A DNA stretch of 39,992 nucleotides, taken from positions 1-39,992 of the forward strand of contig NZ_AEJC01000404.1 in NCBI RefSeq assembly GCF_000317595.1, in the 5' to 3' direction. The notes below the pieces were generated by a model. The model searched no databases and had not been told where the DNA came from. It saw only the letters and a program-made list of their open reading frames with translations. Both the position numbers and the translations under genes were made by a program. Shown in pieces: positions 15,781 to 24,822 of this stretch (position 1 is the first letter of the stretch; the number at the start of each line of letters is the position of its first letter). This DNA comes from Streptomyces ipomoeae 91-03. Lineage in GTDB: Bacteria; Actinomycetota; Actinomycetes; Streptomycetales; Streptomycetaceae.

Positions 15781-16015
15781 TCGGCTGGTTCCGGTTCGGG
15801 GCTGTGGGGTGGCGACCCGGGCACGCTTCGGTCGGCCCGGGTCTGGGCTGTCGGACGGCGGCCCTGGTGGGGCGGACCGCGCCAGGGGTGGGCTTCGGCT
15901 GGTTCGGTTCCGGGCTGTCGGATGGGAGGGGCGGGCGAGATCCGGCCGGTCCGGGGCCGGGCTGCCGGGTGGTGGGCCAGACGGGTTTCGGTCGGTTCGG
16001 GTCCCCGGTGGGTGG
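15781..16015 (+). repeat. Degenerate intergenic tandem repeat, about 45 bp per unit
   Basis: The 444-bp gap between the RpiR gene and the next gene holds five related units starting near 15781, 15826, 15894, 15941 and 15986. Each contains TCGG(T/C)(C/T)GGTTC-like sequence followed by GGGCTG(T/C)CGG. Spacing is about 45 bp except one of 68. Codons are open but compositionally odd, so I see it as non-coding repeat rather than a gene. Confidence 0.65.
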
Positions 16016-16118
16016 GCCGTGACCGGGGTGGGGGGTTCCCGTGCGACCTGCGCGAATTCCGTTTCGGGCAGACCATGGGGGTACCCGCACGCTGTTGTCC
16101 ACACCAGGGAGAAGGCTC

Positions 16119-16499
16119 GTGACCCTGCCCCGTCTGCCCGTGTCCCAGGTCGAGGTCGTGCTCTGCGACTGCTCCGCACAGGACGCCGAACGCGTCTTCG
16201 CCTGCCTCTGCACCCACTTCGAGTCGGACCGCCGCCTCGACGAACCGCCCCATGACACCGCCGACGACCGGCCGACCATGTGGGCCGGCCACTATGACAC
16301 GGCCGCCGTCCCGACCGACGCCGAGGAACGCGCCGAGCCGCTCTCCGGCCCCGTCACGGTCGACGTCCAGGGCAGCCCGCCCGCCGTACGACTGCTGCGA
16401 GCGGTCCTGGAGGAGGCGTACACCGTGCATCAGATCGGTGTGGACGCCGGCGACCAGGAGGTCCAGCTGCAGCTCAGGGTCGAGGGGGCGCCTCGCTAG
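16119..16499 (+). CDS. Small conserved hypothetical protein
   Basis: 126 residues with no family I recognise. It begins VTLPRLPVSQVEVVLCDCSAQDAERVF and ends VDAGDQEVQLQLRVEGAPR; the middle is acidic. Alternating hydrophobic strands and two helices suggest a small alpha/beta domain. GTG 16119 follows GGAGAAGG with good spacing; the frame is open further upstream but has no better start. The stop overlaps the stop of the convergent flavoprotein gene by four bases. Confidence 0.75.
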   Translation: MTLPRLPVSQVEVVLCDCSAQDAERVFACLCTHFESDRRLDEPPHDTADDRPTMWAGHYDTAAVPTDAEERAEPLSGPVTVDVQGSPPAVRLLRAVLEEAYTVHQIGVDAGDQEVQLQLRVEGAPR

Positions 16500-17728
16500 C
16501 GGTACACGCGCTGGGCCTCCGGGACACCCGCGTCGTCGTAGAGCCGTCGCAGCGCGTCGGGGGAGAAGATGTCGCGGTGTTCGAGGCCTCCGCCGAGGAG
16601 GCCGAAGAGTCTGTCGGCCCACTTCTGACTGTTTGCCATCGCACCGAGCACCGACTGGAAGAGCGGAGGCAGTTCGGTGAGTTCGCTCAGCGTGGTGGTG
16701 AGGGCGTAGTGGTCCGCACTGCTCTCGTCCCGGAGTTTGTGGTACTCGGCGAGCGCGTCGGCCATCTGCCGCTCACCGCACAGTCCTTGGTGCAGACGCT
16801 CGGCGAGCAGCTCCGCGTGCCGGAAGGCGTCCGTGATCCCGAAACCGGTGTACGGGTCCTTGTGGTACCCGGCGTCACCGACGAGCGCCCAGCCGGGTCC
16901 ATAGGGGTGGCGATAGTAGTTGTCGGCATAGCGCAGGACCTGGAAATCCGTTTCCCGGGCCCCCTGTTCCCGTAGTTGTTCGCCCATCTTGGGCGCCACA
17001 TCGTCCACGACCGCCTGGAAATTGGCCGCGATGTCCTGGCGGAATCGTTTGAGATGGCGACGGCCGCTGATGACGGCCAGCAGAGTGAGCCCGTCATTGG
17101 TCGGCCAGGTCCCGAGCCACTGCTGGTCCACCCCGGTCAGGTGATGCGCGCCCCAGTCGAGCCCGCTGTAGTACGCGTAGTAGTTGACCCCGGCCGCGGG
17201 ATGCACCTTGTACGACCGCGCCCCCGTCTTCCTGGCCACCGTCGAACGCGTGCCGTCGGCCCCGACGACGACGCGGGCGCGGAACTCCCGCTCCCCGTTC
17301 CCGCCTTCGCGTCCGCGTACGCCGGCCACACGCCCCTCGGAGAAGACCAGGTCGGACACGGTGAAGCCCTCGACGACCTCGGCGCCCGCCCGGCGTGCCG
17401 CGTTCACCAGGATCTCGTCGAGGACGGTGCGCCGCGGGCAGTAGACGGCGTCGATTCCGTCGATGGGCTCGGCGAACCCGCTCAGGCCGACGCCCCGGTA
17501 GGAGAAGTGCAGCTCCCGGACCGCCGGGGCCTTCGTGGCCACCACCTCGTCGAGGAGTCCCCAGTTCTGAAGGCGGGACAGTCCGGCCTGGTGGATGTAG
17601 TGCGTGGAGACGGTGTCGCTGGGGAAGGACGCCCGGTCCACGACGAGCACCCGGTGCCCTCGCCGAGCGAGCAGCATGGCCAGGGGCGATCCGGCGCAGC
17701 GCGCACCCACGACTATCACGTCGTACAT
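16496..17728 (-). CDS. FAD-dependent oxidoreductase, geranylgeranyl-reductase/hydroxylase-like
   Basis: 410 residues of the GR2/PHBH flavoprotein fold. The dinucleotide motif is VVGARCAGSPLAMLLARRGH (6-25), with Arg-Cys replacing the usual second glycine region, as in many tryptophan-halogenase/geranylgeranyl-reductase relatives. VVGADGTRSTVAR is the DG motif. ALVGDAGYHKDPYTGFGITDA (about 278-298) is the GD motif. Likely a monooxygenase or reductase of a small molecule; substrate unknown. ATG 17728 has AAAGGGA upstream. It lies about 150 bp downstream of the cholesterol-oxidase-like gene in the same direction. Confidence 0.88.
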   Translation of the reverse strand: MYDVIVVGARCAGSPLAMLLARRGHRVLVVDRASFPSDTVSTHYIHQAGLSRLQNWGLLDEVVATKAPAVRELHFSYRGVGLSGFAEPIDGIDAVYCPRRTVLDEILVNAARRAGAEVVEGFTVSDLVFSEGRVAGVRGREGGNGEREFRARVVVGADGTRSTVARKTGARSYKVHPAAGVNYYAYYSGLDWGAHHLTGVDQQWLGTWPTNDGLTLLAVISGRRHLKRFRQDIAANFQAVVDDVAPKMGEQLREQGARETDFQVLRYADNYYRHPYGPGWALVGDAGYHKDPYTGFGITDAFRHAELLAERLHQGLCGERQMADALAEYHKLRDESSADHYALTTTLSELTELPPLFQSVLGAMANSQKWADRLFGLLGGGLEHRDIFSPDALRRLYDDAGVPEAQRVYR

Positions 17729-17877
17729 GTGTCCCTTTCGGGTCCGGTGACGGAGCGCTCTCGGGCGCACGGGCACCCACGTGGTTCGAGCACCGGTATC
17801 CCACCACAGGTCACCGCACATGCGTACGGTCCGTGGATGTGCCTCGGGTGTGCTTCGGCGCGGAATCGGGCGATCCA

Positions 17878-19590
17878 TCAGGGAAACAGCCGGTCCAGGA
17901 AGGCGTTCCCGTACACCCGGTGCGGATCGAGGCGGTCAAGGATCTCCATCGCTCCGTCCCAGCCCGGTCCCGCACCGTCGTCGAAGGACTCCGGGACGAC
18001 GGTGCCCAGGACCTCCTCGTCGCTCCAGGCGGCCTCGTCGGTGTAGCCCCAGCCCTTGGACCACTCGACCCGGGTGAGGGCATGGCCGCCGTCGTACGTG
18101 GTGAGCAGGAACCGTTCCAGCTCCCGGAAGAACGCCTCCGCCTCCGGGGTCCCGGGCAGCGTCAGCACGTCCAGCCACACGGCGGTGTCCCACTCGGGCC
18201 GGTCGGCGCGCGGGCGCAGCGCCGACAGCAGCGGGGCGCGGGCACCGGTCACGCCGACGTCCGCCGGGTCGTCGAGGCCGCTCACGCGGATCTCCACCGA
18301 GCCGTTGACGGGAAAGCGCCCTTGCGCGGCGTACGCGGTGAGCCGCTCGCGGTAGAAGGCGGCGAACTCGGAGACCACGCGCTGCACCTGGTCCCGCGAG
18401 GTGAGCACCGCGTACCCGTTCGCCGTCACCCGCAGCGTCGTCGGCTTCAGATACAGCAGCGTGTTCTTCGACGGCCCCCAGATGTCCGCCGACAGCGTGG
18501 TCACCAGCCCCACCGACGCCGCACTCAGCTGCGCGTTGCCCAGCACCGGCGCCAGATACCAGGCCCCGTCCGACACCATCCGGCCGACGAGGTCCGCCAC
18601 GACGGTCGGCACGTTGTCGGAGAAGGGGTAGTTGTACGGCGAGGTCACCCGCCGGGAGGTGAGCGGACGGGTCGGGGCCACGCTCCACACCTTCAGCCAG
18701 GGGAACTCGGTGAAGGCGAACCAGATCGCCTCCAGCCGCCCCGCCTCGTCCAGGAAGCTCTCGAAGGTACGCCCGCCCTCACCGGGCGCGGCGAACAGCT
18801 CCCCGGCGGAGATGTCGGTCCGGCTCAGGCACCGCAGATTGGTGTCGGCCCCCACCCGCAGCACCACCTCGGTGACGAGCGCCCGGCCGACGTGCGTGAG
18901 CAGTGCGGCCCCGTCCGCGTCGTCGCGCGTGAACGTCCGCAGTACATACGCGTCGCTGTCGGCGTCCCAGACCACCGCCGTCAGCGACAGCACGAGATTG
19001 CTGAGCGAGCCGTACGTGTGACCGGGCAGCCGGGTCTCTCCTTCGGCCGGTACGGCGGTGCCGTGCGCGTCGACGGCCAGGGCGCCGCCGATCGACAGGT
19101 CACCGGGCGCCGGACAGGCCGTCACACCGAGCCCGTGGCCCTCCAGGAAGGTGAGCAGCCCCTCCAGGGTGGCGCCGGCGCCGACCCGGACGGCGGCCGG
19201 GTCGGTGGCTTCGAGGGCCATGCCGGTGAGGTGGGTCGTCGTGTCGACGAGCAGCACCTGCGCGCCGGACTCCGTCCCGGGGGTGATGGTCAGCGGTGAC
19301 CAGCCGTGGGAGAGGCCCCGTGCGCGGACAGTCCAGCCCTGCCGCCGCGCCCAGTTGACCACCGCCACCACCTGGCCCGCGTCGGCGGGCGCGCACGCCC
19401 ATAGGGCGGACGCGGTGATCTCCCCGCCCCAGTTCCGGTACGCCGACCGGTACAGCTCGACGTTCTCGGGGAAACCGGGCAGCTCGGCCGCCGCGGCGGC
19501 CGGGTCCTGGCGGACGAACTGCGGGGCGAGAGCGAGTGCGGTGGCGGTGAGCAGGAACCCTCGGCGAGACGGAGCTGAAGAGTCGGTCAT
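17878..19590 (-). CDS. Exported FAD-linked oxidase, cholesterol oxidase (BCO)-like
   Basis: 570 residues. A twin-arginine signal SRRGFLLTATALALAP leads into a vanillyl-alcohol-oxidase-type FAD domain. WGGEITASALWACAPADAGQVV and ARGLSHGWSPL (H95) match the type II cholesterol oxidase pattern; in Brevibacterium BCO the corresponding histidine bears covalent FAD. PAPGDLSIGGALAVDAHGT is the pyrophosphate loop. The C-terminal half fits the cholesterol-oxidase substrate domain. Probable role: oxidation of a sterol or other secondary alcohol outside the membrane with H2O2 release. ATG 19590 is chosen for the twin-arginine signal; its ribosome site is weak. Confidence 0.87.
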   Translation of the reverse strand: MTDSSAPSRRGFLLTATALALAPQFVRQDPAAAAAELPGFPENVELYRSAYRNWGGEITASALWACAPADAGQVVAVVNWARRQGWTVRARGLSHGWSPLTITPGTESGAQVLLVDTTTHLTGMALEATDPAAVRVGAGATLEGLLTFLEGHGLGVTACPAPGDLSIGGALAVDAHGTAVPAEGETRLPGHTYGSLSNLVLSLTAVVWDADSDAYVLRTFTRDDADGAALLTHVGRALVTEVVLRVGADTNLRCLSRTDISAGELFAAPGEGGRTFESFLDEAGRLEAIWFAFTEFPWLKVWSVAPTRPLTSRRVTSPYNYPFSDNVPTVVADLVGRMVSDGAWYLAPVLGNAQLSAASVGLVTTLSADIWGPSKNTLLYLKPTTLRVTANGYAVLTSRDQVQRVVSEFAAFYRERLTAYAAQGRFPVNGSVEIRVSGLDDPADVGVTGARAPLLSALRPRADRPEWDTAVWLDVLTLPGTPEAEAFFRELERFLLTTYDGGHALTRVEWSKGWGYTDEAAWSDEEVLGTVVPESFDDGAGPGWDGAMEILDRLDPHRVYGNAFLDRLFP

Positions 19591-19739
19591 CGCAGTCACG
19601 CTAGGTCGCGGATTGACATAAGTAACCGATGCGCCAACTGGATTCACTCGTGTGGGTGAAGTGTCGTGTGTCTTTGCTGGGTCGTTCGGGCCCCGGCGCC
19701 ATCCAGGGAAGGAGGCATCGACCGAGCCGGGAGGACGCC

Positions 19740-20243
19740 GTGACCGACGGGAACGACCACCGTGACCCAGGCCGTTACCGAGGCCGTGACGAGACCGAGG
19801 AGGAGCGCGCCGACCGTCGCTGGGGCGAGCTCATCCAGGAGGTGCGGGTCGCCCAGACCGGGGTGCAGATCCTGTTCGGCTTCCTGCTGACCGTCGTCTT
19901 CACACCGCGCTACGAGCAACTGCCGCAGACCGAGAAGACCATCTACCTCGTCACCGTCGTCCTCGGCGCCTCCGCCACCGGCGCCCTCATCGGCCCCGTC
20001 TCCTTCCATCGTCTCGTCACCGGCCGGCGCATCAAACCGGCCACCGTGCGCTGGGCGGGCCGGATGACCTTCGCGGGCCTGATCCTGCTCCTCGCGACGA
20101 TGACCGCGGCGCTGCTGCTCATCCTGCGCGTGGCCACCGACAACGCCTATGTGCCCTGGCTGGTGGTGTGTGTGCTCCTGTGGTACCTGCTGTGCTGGTT
20201 CGCCCTCCCGGTGTGGATCCGCCGACGCCACACCCGTGAGTGA
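19740..20243 (+). CDS. DUF6328 family membrane protein
   Basis: 167 residues. A charged N-terminus (RDETEEERADRRWGELIQEVRVAQTGVQILFGFLL) leads into four hydrophobic helices, the last being VPWLVVCVLLWYLLCWFALPVW. This architecture and the QTGVQILFGFLL segment fit DUF6328, of unknown function. GTG 19740 has GGGAGGA five bases upstream. It is divergent from the cholesterol-oxidase-like gene and 65 bp upstream of the PD40/amidohydrolase gene. Confidence 0.85.
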   Translation: MTDGNDHRDPGRYRGRDETEEERADRRWGELIQEVRVAQTGVQILFGFLLTVVFTPRYEQLPQTEKTIYLVTVVLGASATGALIGPVSFHRLVTGRRIKPATVRWAGRMTFAGLILLLATMTAALLLILRVATDNAYVPWLVVCVLLWYLLCWFALPVWIRRRHTRE

Positions 20244-20308
20244 CGGCAGCCGATGGCGTGAATGGTGCTGTTGCCCCTGAGCCGCATGGTGCGCAAGCGT
20301 GCGGTGTC

Positions 20309-23300
20309 ATGGACCGTGACCAGAGCCGTTTCACCCCTTCCCTGACCCGTCGTCAACTCCTCGCCGCCACCGGGGCCGCAGCGGTCCTCGGCACCGCCGC
20401 CACCACGGCCCCGGCCCTCGCGGGACCCCGGGCGCCCCGCACCGGGCTCTCCCTGACCCTCACCCGGGCCACCAATGGATCGGCCACCCTCGCACCCACC
20501 GGCGACACACTGATCGCCGAGATCCAGAGCGGCCTGTGGTCCCTGCCGCGCACCGGAGGGACAGCGGTCCCCCTCACCCCGGCCGACCTCGAACCGAACC
20601 GGCCCACCTTCTCCCCGGACGGCTCCCTCGTCGCGTTCTGCGCCTACCGCGACGGCGGCTTCCATCTGTGGACCATGCGCCCCGACGGCTCCGACCTGCG
20701 GCAACGCACCGACGGCCCCTGGGACGACCGGGGACCGTCCTGGTCACCCGACGGCACCCGGCTCGCCTTCGGCTCCGAACGCGGCGGAGACCCCGGCGGC
20801 CCCGTCAACGGATGCCCGTACCGCATCCACGTCCTGGACCTGAGCACCGGCGACATCACACGCGTCACCGGACTTTCCGGCCAGGACGGTCCCCTCCAGG
20901 ACGGCAAGTGGGAGGACTTCGACCCCACCTGGTCACCGGACGGCACCCGTCTGCTGTTCGTACGCGCCAAGGTCGTCATCACGGCCGGTACCCCGGGCGT
21001 CGAGGCCCGGACCGTCGCCTCCGTGGCCGCCGACGGCAGCGGCTCGGTCACCGTGGAACACACGGAAACGGCAGCTGCCCAGGTCATGACCCCCATCCTG
21101 GCTCGCGACGGCCGCCTGGCCTACCTCCGCACCACCGCCTCGCCCAACGGCACCTGCGCCCTCGTCGTCGACGGCGAGCCCGTCCCGGTCGACGGCGACA
21201 TCGCACCCGTACCACCCCGCTGGACCGGCGACGGTGAGCTGCTGCTCACCCTGGACGGCAAGTTCACCCTCGTACGCCCCGACGACCCCGCGAAGCCCGA
21301 GGCCATCCCCTTCGAGGGCGTCCTCCCCGTGGACCGGCCGCGCTACCGGGTCAAGGAGTACGACCTCGGAGAGGCACGCGTACGGCCCGTGCGCGGCATC
21401 CATCTGCCCGCGCTGTCGCCCGACGGCCGCAGCATCGCGTTCGCCGCCCTCAACTCGCTGTGGCTGGCCGGGACTTCGGGCGGACGCCCACCGAAGCGGC
21501 TGCGCAAGTCACCGCCCACCCGCTATCTCCTCGCGCCCGCCTGGGCACACGACGGACGGTCCCTCGTCTACGCCGACGACCGCGACGGCCTCCTCGGCGT
21601 CTACCGGCACGATCTCGCCACCGGCGAGGAGACCGCCCTCGCCACCGGCGGCCGGGTCATGCCCGCCCTCTCGCCGGACGGCAAGCGGCTGGCCTGCCTC
21701 GACCTGACCGGGCAGCTCCTCGTACGCGACCTGGAAAGCGGCGAGGAACGTGTCCTCGTGGCGCCACTGGGCGGTGGCGGCATCCCCGGCAGACCGAGCT
21801 GGTCGCCCGACGGCCGGTACCTCGCCCTGTGCGACCGCAACCGGCTGGGCGCCCGCTTCCGGGAGGGCTACAACGTGGTCCGGGTCGTCGACGCCACGAC
21901 CGGCGCCGACCGGCTGCATGCCGTCGCCCCGCACACCTCCATCGCCGACCGGTACGACTCCGGGCCCGTCTGGTCGCCCGACGGCCGCTGGATGGCCGTG
22001 ATCGTCGAGTCCGCGCTGTGTCTGCTGCCCGTCGCTCCCAACGGCACCCCACGCGGCGAACTCCGCACCCTCACCGACGAACCCGCCGACCACCCCACCT
22101 GGTCCGGCGACTCCAAGACCCTGCTGTACCTGTCCGGCACCCGGCTCCGCCTCATCGACGCCTCCGGCGGCCGGCCCCGCACCGTTCGCGTCCCGCTCGA
22201 CCGCACCCGCCCCGCCCTCGCCGACACCGTCGTCCACGCCGGGCGACTGTGGGACGGCACCGGCGAGACCGTCCGCGAAGACGTCGACATCGTCGTACGC
22301 CACGGCCGCATCACCGAGGTCGCACCCCACCGGAGCAGCCGTCACACCTCCCACCGCCGTATCGACGCCTCCGCGCACACCGTGCTCCCGGGCCTGTGGG
22401 ACACCCACACCCACCCCTGGCACAGCACCTACGGCAGCCGCCAGGCCGCCGCCCAGCTGACCTACGGCGTCACCACCGCCGTCTCCCTCGGCGGCTTCGC
22501 CTACGAACAGGCCCGCATCCGCGAGGAGGTCGCCTCCGGCAGGCTCGCCGGGCCCCGGCTGCTCACCACCGGCGAACTCCTCGACGGGGCGCGGGTCGCG
22601 TACAGCATGGGCCGCGCCCACCGGACCAGGCAGGGGCTGCGCCGCTCACTGGAACGGGGCGCGGCGCTCGACTGGGACTTCGTCAAGACGTACGTACGAG
22701 CGCCAGGCTGGGTCATGAGCGAGGCGGCGCGCTTCGCCCACGAACGGCTCGGCGTACGCACCGGAGGCCACCTGCTCTCACCCGGGGCCCAGCTCGGCCA
22801 GGATCTGACGACCCACCTCCAGGCCACCCAGCGGGCCGAGTTCGGACACGCCATCACCGCCGCCGGGCGCGCCCACCAGGACGTCGTCGAGATCTACAGC
22901 GCGCGGGGCATCGACTTCTCCCTCATCGCCACCCCCTTCACCGCCGTGCCCCTCCTCGGCGCGGACCCCGCCCTCGCCGACGACCCCCGCGTGAGCGCCG
23001 TGATGCCTCCGTGGGACGCCGCCTCGGTGAAGCAGGCCGCGGGCGTCCCGCCGACCGCCGCCCAACTCGCCACGCTGCGCACGGAGACCGACATCTACCG
23101 GCGGATTCTGGCGGCGGGCGGCCTTGTCGCCCTCGGCACCGACCAACCGCTGGTCGCCGTCGGTCTCGCCCTCCACCTCGCCCTGCGCGCTCTCCACGAC
23201 GCCGGACTGACCCCGGCCCAGGCTCTGAGCACCGCCACCGTCATGCCGGCCCGCCTCTTCGGCGTCGACGACCACCTCGGCACCGTCGAGCCGGGCAAGC

Positions 23301-23515
23301 TCGCCGACCTGGTCGTCGTCGACGGCGACCCCTTCACGGACTTCGCCGACCTCGTCCGTACGGTGTCGGTCCTCCGCGGCGGAACCCCGTACACCACCGA
23401 GGAGTTGGTGGCCGCGTACCAGCCGCCGGCGACGCGGCGCGCGAAGGCCGCCGAGGAGGACTGGCTGGAGGTGGGGCGGCTGATGCGGAGGGACGGGTGC
23501 TGCGCGGCCCACTGA
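20309..23515 (+). CDS. Exported PD40 (TolB-like) propeller / amidohydrolase fusion
   Basis: 1068 residues. The twin-arginine signal is LTRRQLLAATGAAAVLG. Residues about 45-640 carry at least seven PD40-type repeats (FSPDGSLVAF, WSPDGTRLAF, WSPDGTRLLF, LSPDGRSIAF, LSPDGKRLAC, WSPDGRYLAL, WSPDGRWMAV), which form beta propellers. Residues about 665-1035 are an imidazolonepropionase-like amidohydrolase: metal motif DTHTHPWH, GHLL and GHAIT histidines, ALGTDQP aspartate, and the closing PARLFGVDDHLGTVEPGKLADLVVVDGDPF. Probably hydrolyses a cyclic amide or dipeptide outside the cell. ATG 20309 gives a proper signal; a GTG at 20240 overlapping the previous stop would add 23 residues. Confidence 0.9.
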   Translation: MDRDQSRFTPSLTRRQLLAATGAAAVLGTAATTAPALAGPRAPRTGLSLTLTRATNGSATLAPTGDTLIAEIQSGLWSLPRTGGTAVPLTPADLEPNRPTFSPDGSLVAFCAYRDGGFHLWTMRPDGSDLRQRTDGPWDDRGPSWSPDGTRLAFGSERGGDPGGPVNGCPYRIHVLDLSTGDITRVTGLSGQDGPLQDGKWEDFDPTWSPDGTRLLFVRAKVVITAGTPGVEARTVASVAADGSGSVTVEHTETAAAQVMTPILARDGRLAYLRTTASPNGTCALVVDGEPVPVDGDIAPVPPRWTGDGELLLTLDGKFTLVRPDDPAKPEAIPFEGVLPVDRPRYRVKEYDLGEARVRPVRGIHLPALSPDGRSIAFAALNSLWLAGTSGGRPPKRLRKSPPTRYLLAPAWAHDGRSLVYADDRDGLLGVYRHDLATGEETALATGGRVMPALSPDGKRLACLDLTGQLLVRDLESGEERVLVAPLGGGGIPGRPSWSPDGRYLALCDRNRLGARFREGYNVVRVVDATTGADRLHAVAPHTSIADRYDSGPVWSPDGRWMAVIVESALCLLPVAPNGTPRGELRTLTDEPADHPTWSGDSKTLLYLSGTRLRLIDASGGRPRTVRVPLDRTRPALADTVVHAGRLWDGTGETVREDVDIVVRHGRITEVAPHRSSRHTSHRRIDASAHTVLPGLWDTHTHPWHSTYGSRQAAAQLTYGVTTAVSLGGFAYEQARIREEVASGRLAGPRLLTTGELLDGARVAYSMGRAHRTRQGLRRSLERGAALDWDFVKTYVRAPGWVMSEAARFAHERLGVRTGGHLLSPGAQLGQDLTTHLQATQRAEFGHAITAAGRAHQDVVEIYSARGIDFSLIATPFTAVPLLGADPALADDPRVSAVMPPWDAASVKQAAGVPPTAAQLATLRTETDIYRRILAAGGLVALGTDQPLVAVGLALHLALRALHDAGLTPAQALSTATVMPARLFGVDDHLGTVEPGKLADLVVVDGDPFTDFADLVRTVSVLRGGTPYTTEELVAAYQPPATRRAKAAEEDWLEVGRLMRRDGCCAAH

Positions 23516-23528
23516 GGGACCGGCACCG

Positions 23529-23558
23529 GTGCGGGGACCTTCTGAGGGGTCCCCGCAC
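23529..23558. terminator. Perfect 11-bp stem-loop between convergent genes
   Basis: GTGCGGGGACC (23529-23539) pairs perfectly with GGTCCCCGCAC (23548-23558) around an eight-base loop. It begins 13 bp after the amidohydrolase stop and ends 3 bp before the pobA stop on the other strand, so it can end transcripts from both sides. There is no U-tract, as is common in streptomycetes. Confidence 0.85.
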
Positions 23559-23561
23559 CGC

Positions 23562-24818
23562 TCAGTGGTCGGTGTCCTTGCCGATGAACAGTTCCGCGAA
23601 GGTGGTCGCGGCGGCGGGGGAGCCGAGTACGCGGCGCAGGCGGGCCGTCGCCGCACCCGCTCGGAAGGCGTTGCCCGAGGAGGGGCCGTGCAGGAGTTCC
23701 GCCAGCCACTGGGAGAACTCCTGGTAGTGCCAGACCCGTCGCAGACAGGCGTCCGAGTAGCCGCGCAGCCCGCTGTCGTCGCCCTTGGTGAGATGGGCGA
23801 TCAGCGCGTCCGCGAGGAGCAGGGCGTCGTGGATCGCGAGGTTCATGCCCTTGGCGGCGATGGGCGCGACGAGATGGGCCGCGTCGCCGGCCAGGTACAG
23901 GCGGCCGTACGCCATCGGCTCGGTGACGTAGTCGTGCATGTCGAGCACCCGCTTCTCGATCAGCGGGCCCTCGGTGAGCGGCCGGGTGCCGGGCACCGCC
24001 AGACGGGCGTGCAGCTCGGACCATACCCGGTCGTCCGGCCAGTTCGCCGGGTCGTCGCCGGCCGGGACCTCCAGGTAGTAGCGGGTGACCTCGGGGCTGC
24101 GTGCCATATGACCGGCGAAGCCCCGCGGATGCACGCCGAGTATCACGCAGTCCGACGACGGCGGCGCCTCGGCGAGCAGGGCCAGCCAGCCGACGCCGTG
24201 GTCGTGCCGGGCGACGGTGGCGTGCTCCACGGGCAGGGCCGTCCTGGTGACACCGCGCGCCCCGTCGCAGCCGGCGACGAACTCGCAGCGCAGCAGCCGC
24301 CGCCGGCCCGTCTCGGCGTCCGTGTACGACACCGACGGCTGATCGCCGTCGATGTCGTGCGGCTCGACGTCCCGTACGCCGAAACGGATGTCGCCGCCCC
24401 GGACGTCCGCGTACTCCCGTACGAGGTCCGTCACGAGGAGCGGCTGCGGGTACACGAAGTGGTGGTGCCCGGTGATCTCCGTGTACGGGAAGCGCCGGCG
24501 CTCACCGTCGAAGCGGAACTCGAACTCCGTGTGCGTCGGCGCCCGTTCCACGAGCCGGTCGGCCAGCCCGCGCCCCTCCAGTGCCCGCACCGCCCACTCC
24601 TCCAGGAACCCGGCACGCGGCCGTCGCTCGATGAACTCCCGGCTCTCGGTCTCCAGCACCACACAGTCCACGGAGGCGGCCCGCAGGACGTTGCCGACGG
24701 TCAGCCCGGCCGGGCCGGCGCCGACGATGACGACGGGGGTGCGTTCGGTCGACGGGGAGGCGGAGGGGGAGCCGTCAGCCGAGGAGACCGGGGAGGTGGG
24801 GGAGGTGGGGGAGGTCAT
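23562..24818 (-). CDS. pobA: 4-hydroxybenzoate 3-monooxygenase
   Basis: 418-residue class A flavoprotein hydroxylase that converts 4-hydroxybenzoate to protocatechuate using NAD(P)H and O2, feeding the beta-ketoadipate pathway. Motifs: GAGPAG (33-38), the substrate-side RPRAGFLEE (66-74, compare RIRAGVLEQ in Pseudomonas PobA), GCDGARGVTR (DG motif), and YLAGDAAHLVAPIAAKGMNLA (GD motif, about 318-338). The first 27 residues (MTSPTSPTSP..., from a 9-bp tandem repeat) are an extension beyond the usual start. The ATG has no Shine-Dalgarno, and a TACTGT hexamer ends four bases before it, so the message may be leaderless. No protocatechuate genes are adjacent. Confidence 0.92.
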   Translation of the reverse strand: MTSPTSPTSPVSSADGSPSASPSTERTPVVIVGAGPAGLTVGNVLRAASVDCVVLETESREFIERRPRAGFLEEWAVRALEGRGLADRLVERAPTHTEFEFRFDGERRRFPYTEITGHHHFVYPQPLLVTDLVREYADVRGGDIRFGVRDVEPHDIDGDQPSVSYTDAETGRRRLLRCEFVAGCDGARGVTRTALPVEHATVARHDHGVGWLALLAEAPPSSDCVILGVHPRGFAGHMARSPEVTRYYLEVPAGDDPANWPDDRVWSELHARLAVPGTRPLTEGPLIEKRVLDMHDYVTEPMAYGRLYLAGDAAHLVAPIAAKGMNLAIHDALLLADALIAHLTKGDDSGLRGYSDACLRRVWHYQEFSQWLAELLHGPSSGNAFRAGAATARLRRVLGSPAAATTFAELFIGKDTDH

Positions 24819-24822
24819 TCGA

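Noticed and set aside
19613..19618. TTGACA hexamer as promoter of the DUF6328 gene
   Set aside because: No acceptable -10 lies 16-18 bases downstream; left out of the features.
21460..23727. 755-codon + strand open frame overlapping the amidohydrolase gene in another frame
   Set aside because: Extreme Arg/Pro content is the signature of an out-of-frame reading of a GC-rich gene; the in-frame PD40 and metal motifs are decisive.
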